NCBI GenBank assembly: GCA_963576565.1
Contig: OY755039.1
Location: 87,377,207 to 87,441,206, forward strand
Length of the DNA: 64,000 nt
Reading direction: 5' to 3'
Origin: Aspidapion aeneum
Lineage: Eukaryota > Arthropoda > Insecta > Coleoptera > Brentidae
Shown here: one piece after another, positions 54,990 through 64,000 of the stretch
Position numbering within the stretch: position 1 is the stretch's first letter
Layout of the letters: each line of letters starts with the position of its first letter
Made by a program: the position numbers and the translations under genes
The notes under the pieces: model-generated
Database searches by the model: none
The model's input: only the letters and a program-made list of their open reading frames with translations
What the model was told of the DNA's origin: nothing

Positions 54990-55790
54990 CTGCACGTTGC
55001 ATTAAAAGTTTGTGTAATAAAAACATCGAAAAAAGTTTTGTCGAAACGTAAAATGATCGAAAAAATTTTTTTGGACCGTAATTAAGTCGAAAATAACAAA
55101 CAATCGAAAGTAAAATAGACTAAAAAAATTTAGAAGAAACATAGATTTGACGATCCGTAAAATTATTGAAGATATATAGTTGAAACGTAAAAGCATCGAA
55201 ACAGAGTTCAGTCGAAAACGAAAAAATAATTGAACCGTAAAAAAGTCAAATCGCAAAAAGGCCAAACCGTATAAAAATAAAAGAGCAGAAAGCAACTAAA
55301 GAAAGATGTAATGTTGTTGATCCGTAAAGTTGTCGAAAATAATTTAAACGAATAGTAGTTTTGTCGATCCGTTAAAATGTCGAAAATTAAAGGCTCGATA
55401 CGCAATGGAGAAAAGACGCAAAATCATTGAAATCAAGTTTTGTCGAAATGCAAAAACATCGAACCGTAGAAAAGTCGAAAATGAAGGTGCGATGTTGTCA
55501 AATTTAGCAAAATTTCTTGGTTAAATTCGTGGAACTGGCGCTGACCGATTAGGTTTTGACAGGCTCTTAAGTTAGGCGAGTGTGATGTAACACTACATTT
55601 GGTAACATCGGTAGTTTCTTGCAGCTGAGTTATATAATCGATGAGTTTTCGATTCGACTTTTTTTACAGTTTGACCCGTTTTAACATAATTACGTTTCGA
55701 TGAATTTTGCGTCTCTTCTTCATTGCGTATCGTGCGTTTAATTTTCGACCATAATATTTTCGACATTTTTACGGATTGACAAAAGTATGT
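54990..55790. repeat. Inverted-repeat element built from short GTCGAAA-type repeats
   Basis: From 55020 to 55490 a loose 30-40-bp unit recurs around (g)tcgaaaacgtaaa / gatccgtaaa motifs. The segment 55367-55450 (ccgttaaaatgtcgaaaatt, gctcgatacgcaatgg, gacgcaaaatcattgaaa) has an inverted copy at 55688-55787 (tttcgatgaattttgcgtct, cattgcgtatcgtgcg, aattttcgacc, cgacatttttacgg). Non-coding; the ORFs at 55002-55295 and 55208-55405 are F/Y-rich products of repeat composition. Confidence 0.7.
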
Positions 55791-56065
55791 TTGCCTTAAA
55801 TTGTTTTTACTACGTTTTGTTTAAATTGTTTTCGTCCATTCTACTTTCTACTCTTTGTGTGCGCTCGCATTAGGATTTTTCGTACTTGTCGTACTGGCCG
55901 AGAAAAGCTTGCTATTCTCGGGTACTGTTTTACAACCATTCCGTTGGCCAGCCCCTAATATATTCAAAAATAAAGAGCTCAACATCTCATATTGTTTGTT
56001 ATTTTTAAAATTCTAATCTGAAACCTGCGTTTCATTCGCTCTTGAGAAAAATGTTTAACCCAATA
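55791..56065. other. Interval without recognised gene
   Basis: AT-rich; nothing recognised apart from a gagaaaagcttgctattctc inverted pair near 55900. Confidence 0.35.
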
Positions 56066-56298
56066 GTCCGTAGCTTAAGCCACTTTTGTCTGCATTTTTG
56101 CTTACCGTAATGAAACTTGGCACGATCATAGTACAACACTATAGTATTATTTTACGAAGTGGTGCTCATCCCGAACCCAGTGTAGAGCAAAGATACAGGG
56201 TGTTTTATTTTTAATTGCATCTATCTCATTAAAATTCTTTATAAAATTCAAATGTAAACCTAGAGCAATGAAACTTGGCATCGATTATAAGGACATAT

Positions 56299-56365
56299 GG
56301 CAAAAAGGGCCTACACTGGCCTACTTGTCAGACCTGCGGGTCAACCCCCCCACTACTACTACTAC
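56299..56365 (+). mobile_element. 67-bp LINE 3' end with 11-bp target duplication
   Basis: taaggacatat is duplicated exactly at 56288-56298 and 56366-56376. The insert is a 3' UTR fragment ending in C-run and (CTA)n, similar in layout to the 3' end of the LINE at 3414-3823 (gggc..., tgcc/ggcctac, ...acccc, ctactactac). An extreme case of 5' truncation. Confidence 0.8.
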
Positions 56366-56379
56366 TAAGGACATATACA

Positions 56380-58057
56380 CTTTTATTTTAAGTGATAAAG
56401 AGATTTTATTGCTTTATTTTCTTTCAAAAAATAAAAAATAATTACTTTTTCTTTGAGAAATTTATGGTGTGGGTATTGAGAAGAAAAAAAAATCCAGGAG
56501 CTTAGTTATGCAAGATAAGGTGTTAAAATTTAGTGCGGACATAAGCACATTGTTTTTATTTAAAATAAAAATTGCTCGACGGGTGTGACATATACAGGGT
56601 CGGAGTACAGGGGGGTTTTATTTAATACTTCTAAATTAAAAAAATATAAAAAGATGGAAATGTATGTGGATTTCTTAGACCAATATATATACGAAGTATA
56701 AGATACTTAGGTTTTATTTATATTTTACGAAAAGAAAATAAAAATTAGTGTGAACTGTTAAATATGCAGGCTGTTTTTAAAAATAAGCAAAATTTTTATG
56801 ATCATTAGGTAGTTTTTTTTATGACGATTTTACAAATCACTATGGACAACCTAAAGTCAGCACTTTACAACAATACCAGTACAGCTTTTATTTCTTTAAA
56901 TAAAAATTTTTATACAGAGTGTTAAAAAGTAACCAGACAATAAAGTATTTTCGTAATTTTTAACTCTAGATATCTCAAATAAGCATCTCATTGCAATCAC
57001 TATATTCTCGTTTATAAACCATTTATCGGACTCTATTTTTCTGATAAGCGCTACATCATTACCATTTCCTGAACGTATATACTGGGCCACAACCACTTTG
57101 CTGTCATTTTTACTGTTTTTCTACATTATTTATTGTAGCTACTGCGTTAATAAGACTTTTGCAACGAAACTGGACACAGTTTGTTCCCCATTACAGGCTT
57201 TGACAAAAAAATTTAAGTTAGTGTAATTTTGTAATATGCTGACAGATACAAGGTGATATTAAAAAAATCAGTAAAATATAGTATCGGTTATGCAGTTTAA
57301 GGTACCCCCATAATTTTACTACTTGTTTAAGCTAGAGTTTCTGTATGTTGACATATTTGGATTATGTCAACATACAGGGACTCTAGTTATAGCTAGAATA
57401 AGGCGTTTTTTACATGGTGTAGATTGTTTTACTTAGCTTTGTAATTTTCAGAAAATACATGGTGTTTCTTTTGTCAATATAATTTTTTTAAATACGTAAA
57501 TCGTTATTCCCAGCACTTATAAAATTAGAAAATATACAATAGAGTTAAACTATTAATCACCTATGTCTGTTAGTTAGAGACTTTAAAACATACAGGGTAT
57601 TCAAATTAAAATATAATAATTTGAACTTTGTTATTATGAAAAATACAAGGTCGGTTAATTAGGCAAAATGTTAATATTTTTCCGCTAACTAAATTGGTGG
57701 AACAACAACAAAATTAAACGACGCGTAGGTGAGTTATACTAAAAAAATAATTTTTAAAAGATACACATAGTATACAGTACCAGCAATCCATAAAAAATTA
57801 TATGTAAATAAAAGCTGTCATGACTTTTTCTTCTTAAGTAAAAAGTTATTAATGAAATACAGTAATTTTAATTTTATAAAAAGTATTTTTTATATAATGT
57901 GTATTATCCTTATTTCTCAAATATCTATTTAAGTTTTCACTTCTGACAACCAATCTCAAATTGGATGCAATTATGTAATTTTATTAAAAGTGTATGCTTT
58001 GGTACATAAGAATTGGTAGATTATGTTAAAAATTAAAAATTCTAGAAAGGATCCTGC
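56380..58057. other. AT-rich interval without recognised gene
   Basis: Holds the acagggt-type motif series and the hairpin at 57332-57386. The minus-strand ORF at 56896-57096 has no recognisable domain or splice context. Confidence 0.4.
57332..57386. repeat. 24-bp-arm hairpin
   Basis: Arms ctagagtttctgtatgttga(cata) at 57332-57355 and tatgtcaacatacagggact(ctag) at 57363-57386 pair with two mismatches and a 7-base loop. Confidence 0.8.
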
Positions 58058-59709
58058 ACACTTGTAATGGGTTTCTAGTGCACGGCTAATATCGATAAAA
58101 TTTTAGTATGTTGATTGTCTCACCTTACTGACCAATAATGGGCCCAATTCCATCCTATGAGCAGTTTCGGAGATACAAGGGCAATTTAAAAGACTAGAAC
58201 GGTAAAAAAAAATTATACGAATCTCATAAGCGTTTACGTTTTAGCATGTTTTTAGCGAAAATTGTTATTTTCCTGTACGGGGGATATCCAAAAAGTCTGC
58301 AAACCTGTAATGAGTTTCTAGTGCACGGCTAATATCGATAAAATTTTAATATGTTGTTCGTCTCACTTTACTGATCAATAGTTGTAATGAACCTAATGCC
58401 ATGCTATGACTAGTTTCGGAGACACGGGGGCAAGTCAAACCATATTGCACCAAAACGGTAAAAATGATGTGACTTGATTTTTAAAAGCTCTTTTTGTATT
58501 AGTCACAAAAGTATCTCTTATGTACATATATAAGCATGTTTTTAGCAAAAAATATAGATTTTCTATTTGGGGGTATCCAAAAAGTTAATTAAAATACGTT
58601 GGTAAATAATCGAAAAGGTTCTAGTCCACCTTTTCGATTAGACCAAAATAAATGTCTTCTTACCTTTAAAACCAAACTTTAATGAAACTTTTTTACGAGG
58701 TATACATGAAAAGTAGTGAAGTTATAAATTGTAACTAAACAACTTTCTTAAAACAAAATTCTATCAAGCAATATTTAACAATAACAATTAAAGTTTCTTA
58801 ATACTCTAAATAGTTGATGTCTCAAAAATAACAAAGTCGTTATTTGGATCAGACTTTTTGTTTTTTTTTCGCATTTCTCTACCAATAGTCAATCAATTAT
58901 TTCGGGTAAATCTTCGACATTATTTCGAAGACCTGCATCCAGGACTTTCCCTAAATTATTGGTAGATGGGTAACTGATATGTTCCTCATGGCGAGCATAT
59001 GCCATTATTTTATTTAAGGAAAGTTTTGGTTATAATTTATATCTGCACTACTTTTTATGTGTACCTCGTAAGAGAGGTAAAAATACATTTATTTTGTTCT
59101 ATATAGTAAATCTTTTCGATTATTTTACGTACGTATTTTAATTTACTTTTTGATATCTCCGTATAGAAAATCTATATTTTTTACTAAAAACATGCTAATT
59201 TATGTACATAAGAGATATTTTTGTGATTGGTACAAAAAAAAACCTTTTAAAAATCAAACCACAGCATTTTTACCGTTTTAGTGCAATATCGTTTGGATTG
59301 CCCCCGTATCTCCGGTAAGTCATAGGATGGAATTGGACCCATGACAATTATTGATCAGTAAGGTGAGACGAACAACATATTAAAATTTTATCGATATTAG
59401 CCGTGCACTAGAAACTCATTACAGGTTTGCAGACTTTTTGGATATCCCCCGTATAGAACAAAACAATTCTTGCTAAAAACATGCTAAAATGTAAGAGGCT
59501 TTTGAGATTCGTACAAAAAAATCTTTTAAAAATCAAACCACAATATTTTTACCGTTTTAGTGCAATATCTTTTGAATTGCCCCCGTATCTCTGAACCTAG
59601 TCATAGGATGGAATCGGGCTAATGACACCTATTGATCAGTAAGGTGAGACGAACAACATACTAAAATTTTATCGATATTAGCCGTGCACTAGAAACCCAT
59701 TACAAGTGT
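58058..59709. mobile_element. Fold-back element 3: arms of two ~265-bp tandem units
   Basis: Left start acacttgtaatgggtttcta and right end tagaaacccattacaagtgt are perfect inverses. Each arm holds two direct units (gtttctagtgcacggctaat, atcgataaaattttagtatg, tgtctcaccttactgacc, cataggatgg/ctatgagcag, ttagcatgtttttagc, gggggatatccaaaaag); left units start near 58064 and 58309, right units are their inverses. A ~440-bp spacer (58650-59090) has weaker inverted similarity. Non-coding. A target duplication was not found. Confidence 0.85.
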
Positions 59710-60252
59710 CCACTTTTACTTTTACTACACTACACTAACTTATCAAATTTTATTAAGTTAGGCTTGGTCAGGTATTTTAAATAATCCCCGGCAGATTAAG
59801 TTTTTGACATATCATGCGAACAGTTTGACGTATTGACTCAATTGATATTTATTTTGGTTTAGAATACTAAATTACCTAGAAATCGATACCTCACACGACC
59901 AGTTTAGACGAAATAAGATTTTTACAATTTATCCTACTAAGTTCTGCTCCCTCTCCCCCTCAAAAAAAAATGTTAATAGATTTTTTGAATTTATAAGCTA
60001 CATACCTATAAAGTTAAAGAAACAAAAATTGTACGCGAATCTAGTTTTATATTTAATTTATCAATTTTTCCTGTCCCACCTCAAGTACGCCCTTGTATCT
60101 TGGCCCTGCACTGGGTTCCATCGGAGCACAACCTTGTGCCAAATTTCGTCATGGTATGCGAAAATGCATACAAGCCCCTAAATTTCCGTCTTAGGCCCCG
60201 AACTACAAAAGTTAGAACACTTGTATACTTTACCCTTATATTTTGAGTAAAT
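59710..60252. other. Interval without recognised gene
   Basis: AT-rich; includes the outer inverted arm at 60085-60200. No exon recognised. Confidence 0.4.
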
Positions 60253-60438
60253 TCAAAAATCTATCCATTAGTTTCTGAGATAATTGCCTTCAAACTTTCA
60301 AATTTAACATGAACTGATAAAATAAAAATTTTATTAAAATTTTATATTTTTCAGATTTAATTTTTATTTTATCATTCAATGTTAAATTTGAAAATTTGAA
60401 AGCAAATATCTCGAAAACTAATCAATGGATTTTCAAAA
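60253..60438. repeat. Inverted repeat with ~80-bp arms
   Basis: Left: ttcaaaaatctatccattag, gagataattgccttcaaact, aaatttaacatgaactgata, aaataaaaatt. Right holds the inverse: aatttttattttatcattca, atgttaaatttgaaaatttg, aaagcaaatatctcgaaaac, taatcaatggattttcaaa. Several mismatches; spacer about 25 bp. Confidence 0.8.
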
Positions 60439-61489
60439 CTTTTACACGATTGTAAAGATATTTAAAAGAACTTCAAACAAGGTATCACTAGACTGACTTT
60501 CTCTATTTAAAATAAAGGCGTAAAGTATACCCCTCGAAGATAGTGCGTGTTACAAAAATTTCAAGATAGCCAAAAAGTATCCCCTTCGCAAACAAAATCG
60601 ACGTGTTCGAGCGCTTCTTCAAATTTGTATGAAAAATACCCAAAGACACCTCTGTTACCTTTTAGTTGGGACACCCTATATAACGCATGGGTCAAAACTT
60701 AATATTTCTAAGGGGTGTCCCAGTCTTTCGATAAGGCGAATATTTGGCAGGATGCATTAGTGGATTTTAGGTCATATTTGACCTGGGACACGCCTAGGGT
60801 CATATAATCTGTCATGGGTGTTATTTTTGTCGTACATAATTTAATTTATGCAATATTGTTATCCTGGATCCATAAAGATTTCCGTCCTATGGTACAGCCA
60901 ATCCTAATAGGCTAGTGAAATTACCATATTTTAAGGCAAGAAAAAAGAAAATTATTAACAGGACTTAAAGCAATTTAAGTTAAAAAAAAATGCGTGAGTA
61001 GGGGCGTTGCGGGTTAGGTTTGGAGGGGGGTAAAAAGAGGCGGGGAATCGTATTATTGCAATTCTAGGCAAAAGTTGTCGGAGAAAAAAGTGACATAAAG
61101 AAAAGTCATTTGCCATAAAAATGTCTAAAAAATTTGTAGATGTCATTTTTTACACAACCTCAAAATGTTCGAGAAAAATTAAAAAAAACGTATTTTTTTT
61201 ATTTTTCTTAGCCATAATAATAGCCATTTTTTAAAAACTATTTCAAAACTTATAAAATAACTACAATAACTTAACTATAAAATATTGTGATAATTTTTTT
61301 AAAGTTTTTTCCCTTTTCGGATATGTTTTTAAATTACAACAATTATTTTTTTTATGTCGCCAACAATTATTTTTTTTATGTCGCCAAATATCTTACTGTT
61401 AAAAAGTGAGTACAAGCAGAACCAATGAACTTGTAAAAAGCTGAGAACAGGTGAAAACCACTGCGCAGCCTAATTTCGTGCGACGCAAT
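60439..61489. other. Interval without recognised gene
   Basis: AT-rich. Contains gggacaccc/gggtgtccc inverted motifs near 60668 and 60713 and an exact tandem duplication of a ~24-bp unit (aacaattattttttttatgt, cgcc) at about 61337-61385. No exon recognised. Confidence 0.4.
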
Positions 61490-61902
61490 GGGTCCGCCAT
61501 TTATCTGTCATTAGTGTCATTCAGTCGCCATTTTGAGGGAGGATAGATATAAGGCAGGGTGTCCATAATCCTTATTATACCCCTGGGTTTATCTTTTCTT
61601 GGGCTCTGATTGGTTGATTTGACTGAGAAAAAAAATCTGCGCGGAAAATGAGTTTCATGGACAGCCGGCTTTAAACTTTGTTTGGGCGTGATTTGATGGC
61701 CAAAAGGCCTTGATCAAACGTCTCTGTTGTGTTCTGTAGATCTAACCCTACTTTTTCGATTTGGAAAGTGAACGGTCGTTTATTTCCTTTTTTCGATTTT
61801 TTGTGATTTTTATCATATTTTCACGTGCGTTTCGCTGTGTTTCTAGTGACATAAATATTGATAATAGTGCTGAAAACATTTTGTGAACTATTTTCATAGA
61901 CA
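61490..61902 (+). promoter_or_regulatory. Upstream region and 5' UTR of the THAP gene
   Basis: GC content rises just upstream of the first coding exon. The gccatt motif appears twice (61495 and 61529), one as the YY1-like cgccattttga. No TATA box at a typical distance was identified and the transcription start was not located. Confidence 0.4.
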
Positions 61903-61973
61903 ATGACGTGTCAGGCAAAAGGCTGCCATTTAAGTGCGCGGCTTAACCAGAATAGGAATATATCGTTCCATTT
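61903..61973 (+). CDS. THAP zinc-finger protein, exon 1
   Basis: ATG at 61903 opens MTCQAKGCHLSARLNQNRNI followed by SFH, the start of a THAP DNA-binding domain: Cys3 and Cys8 are the first two zinc ligands and I-S-F-H is the conserved strand that follows. The exon ends in phase 2 (TT) before GTAAGT at 61974. THAP domains bind DNA through a C2CH zinc module and occur in transcription or chromatin factors and in P-element transposases. The ATG chosen gives Cys at position 3, as usual for the family. Confidence 0.92.
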
Positions 61974-62645
61974 GTAAGTATAAAGCCTAATTTATAAACC
62001 TGAGAAATATATCCACAGCCCCCTTTTAAGAGGCCTGTTATATATCATATAAAAATGTAGTGTTTAAAGACCCTATCCCCTAGATGGACTGTAACACAGC
62101 TTAGCTAATCCAATCTCTCTCTGTTGTTTTGTATGTGATCAACAAAGACTTAATCGCGATTAAGGGTCTAATCCAAGAAATGTGCTTAAAGTGCATCTGC
62201 AGGTATGTTATGAAAATTAGTTTCTTACATAGGGGCTGTGTTATATATACTATAAGTACCAAGATTTTATGTTGCAAGGGGCTGATAAATAGCAAAAACT
62301 TTTTACAGGTACACCCAAGATTATATCCATATTTTTTGTGTCCTGTCAGTCTTTATGGGTCATGTTTGGTCCTTAAGGACCCTGTCAAATCCTTATGCGT
62401 CCTGCCAAGTCCTTACGAGTAAAAGTTCTGTTAAGATTTTGTACAAGTCCTTACAGATTGATCAGCCCCTTGTTGTTAGAGTGTGTTAATCAAATTTTTT
62501 GGGTGAGGGATTTACATATTACTTTGTATTAGTACCTATACATTATTCATACATTACCTACCTACCTACACTCATTGTAAATGGCTATTAACAAGTGTTT
62601 AAAACATAATCTAGAAAAAGTAGAACTTGTTGGTTTTATTTATAG

Positions 62646-63080
62646 AATTCCAAAAGAATATCCGAGACGTAGGATATGGTTAGAAGCTATAGGTGTTGAT
62701 GCAGACAAATGGCAATGGACTAAACATAAACTTATATGCTCCCAACATTTTAAGAGAGAAGATGTGTTTTTTAAAAATGGCAAAAAATTTATTACAAAAA
62801 CTGCTGTGCCATCATTATTGTATAACAATAATCAAGATTCCAGCAACAAGGCGAATGTTAGCTTTTTAAGTTCTACCCAAACTACAGAATTGGGACCAAG
62901 CTCTTCAGCAGACCTAGAACATTCCAATGAAGCAGGTACAGAGACAAGTTCTAGCTTGGCAGTTATTTCTTCCTCGTCAAGTAGTATTGAAAAAACCAAC
63001 ATAGTCTCAATAATACAATCCTCCTCATCAAGTAATATGTCAAGAGACACATCTTTACTTAGGATTAAAAGAAAAAGAAA
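62646..63080 (+). CDS. THAP zinc-finger protein, exon 2
   Basis: The acceptor ggttttatttatag ends at 62645. Joined in phase to exon 1, the protein continues as residues L24-I25-P26 and KEYPRRRIWLEAIGVDADKW, then HKLICSQHFKREDVF with the last zinc ligands Cys55 and His58 and invariant Phe59, and TAVPSLL completing the domain (invariant Pro79). Trp35 and Pro26 are also in place. The rest is a Ser/Thr/Asn-rich linker with serine runs and a basic end (RIKRKR), possibly a nuclear localisation signal. The exon ends in phase 2 before GTAAGT at 63081. An upstream ATG at 62581 is open but lies in the intron and would lack the first half of the zinc module. Confidence 0.93.
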
Positions 63081-63608
63081 GTAAGTTTGCCTTTTTAATA
63101 CTATTTTTATATATTATACAGTAAGTAGGTGTTTTTATTTTCACTCAAAATGAGTCAGGTATTCTGATAAAAAATTAACAAATTTACAAATAGTGTAAAA
63201 ATTTTTTGGTACCTGCAGATAACACCATTTTTTTAAGATGGTTTGTGAGGTGGTAGAGGGGGTTTCATTTATAAAGAAACACAAATACTACAGTAGCCAG
63301 GAAAATTTGGTTTCAAATTTATATTCATAATTACATTTTTAACATAATTTGCTGCAGAAAATGGGGAAGTCTGCTTGAATTATAAGAAACAAAACAAAAC
63401 TTGCAAACCATAACATTTAGCAAAACACAGTTCTCACTTTTCTAATAAAAATCTCATTAAAAAATGCCTATAGTTTTGATGTTGATCCCAATTTTTTTAT
63501 TTTTATTGCTTCCTTTAACATATTTTACCATCCTACAATAAACTTAAAGCTATCCTGAGGTCTCGCTATCAAAAAAAGGTAAGAACTAAGCACAACTTAA
63601 CTTTTTAG

Positions 63609-63716
63609 ATTAAATGAAGATCTTCAAAAACAATCTGAATCTAGTAGCAGCACTAGCAGCAGTACCAAAAGAAGGAGAGTCGTCATGGGGCACATAAAGA
63701 CATATCATAATTACAG
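63609..63716 (+). CDS. THAP zinc-finger protein, exon 3 (gene continues past window)
   Basis: The acceptor aactttttag ends at 63608. In phase, the exon gives KLNEDLQKQSESSSSTSSS, then TKRRRVVMGHIKTYHNY, and ends in phase 2 (AG) before GTTGGT at 63717. The serine-rich and basic composition continues exon 2. Whether a transposase-like or other domain follows cannot be seen; 63717-64000 is AT-rich intron. Confidence 0.82.
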
Positions 63717-64000
63717 GTTGGTTTGATTGTTTTTTAGATTGTTCGCTATGTACTTTGTGACATTTTAGTTTATGTTCTTTTTAGTTTTGAGATCTTCAGA
63801 AATGGTAAAAAGATAACTTAAAAAAGAAATCTAAATTAATTACTAAAATTCTAACAAAGTGTATTAAGTTGATTATAGAAATCTTTAATATTGATTTCAT
63901 GACAAAAAGTAATTTTTAAAAAGCTGTTTGTGATCACACTGTATATTTGAATATTGTTCATAAAAACTTCTGCATGCTCTAAAACCTAAAATAAATTGAT

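Larger units (their letters stand above)
56066..60200. repeat. Outer inverted arms of a composite repeat region
   Basis: The block 56066-56215 (gcatttttgcttaccgtaat, gaaacttggcac, gaacccagtgtagagcaaag, atacagggtg) matches the inverse of 60085-60200 (gcattttcgcataccatgac, gaaatttggcac, gaacccagtgcagggccaag, atacaagggcg). Between them lie fold-back element 3 (58058-59709), a small LINE end (56299) and AT-rich sequence with recurring atacagggt-type motifs near 56203, 56592, 57250, 57594, 57649 and 58175. It may be one old large inverted-repeat element or two related fragments. Confidence 0.5.

Noticed and set aside
55002..55405. Phe/Tyr-rich minus-strand frames.
   Set aside because: Produced by reading the GTCGAAA-type repeat in reverse; overlapping frames are equally open.
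62581..62645. ATG at 62581 as the start of the THAP protein.
   Set aside because: It would give a protein lacking Cys3/Cys8. The real N-terminal half is in 61903-61973, joined by a clear donor and the acceptor at 62645.

Overview
The window is eukaryotic nuclear DNA, almost certainly from an insect or a close arthropod relative. The base composition is AT-rich, coding exons are short with GT-AG introns, and nearly everything else is transposable-element sequence of types common in insects: BEL/Pao, Ty3, Jockey-like and RTE-like LINEs, hAT and Harbinger-like elements, and a tRNA-derived SINE. There are no bacterial-type operons, no rRNA genes, no convincing free-standing tRNA gene and no CRISPR array. 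I cannot name the species.

Only two host genes are well supported, one at each edge. On the left (minus strand), two exons at 1423-1713 and 19-164 encode the start of a probable secreted protein; the gene runs off the left edge and its intron carries a dead LINE. On the right (plus strand), three exons at 61903-61973, 62646-63080 and 63609-63716 encode the start of a THAP zinc-finger protein that runs off the right edge. Weaker exon candidates lie at 49566-49755, 23891-23908, 34318-34328 and 39703-39933; the last probably lies inside an LTR.

Region by region: 0.2-3.8 kb holds three decayed LINE fragments. 3.9-4.8 kb is an A-rich degenerate repeat with a small MITE. 6.85-17.39 kb is one Ty3-type LTR retrotransposon (TSD ccatc) with a large internal deletion, whose 3' LTR is split by a 7.8-kb fold-back element with a TAA target duplication; that element in turn carries a 406-bp SINE in one arm only. 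17.5-24.2 kb holds several inverted-repeat elements, a probable solo LTR and small MITEs. 24.24-27.99 kb is a second fold-back element with a perfect 8-bp target duplication, arms made of ~125-bp tandem repeats, and clustered GGCGCC repeats at its ends. 28.1-31.1 kb has a deleted hAT element inside a minisatellite and a 5'-truncated LINE. 31-35 kb looks less repetitive and holds a perfect 28-bp hairpin and a CAGCTG cluster. 35.3-39 kb has two tandem-repeat arrays, one split by a Harbinger-like element (TAA duplication). 39.5-48.3 kb is a BEL/Pao remnant split by a nearly full-length Jockey-like LINE with a 12-bp target duplication. 50.9-54 kb is a LINE with an uninterrupted 995-codon endonuclease-RT ORF. 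55-60.4 kb holds further inverted repeats, including a third fold-back element at 58.06-59.71 kb.

The most unusual theme is recurrence of one architecture in unrelated sequences: fold-back elements whose inverted arms are themselves tandem arrays, with no coding capacity that I can recognise. Nested target duplications give a clear relative order for several insertions.
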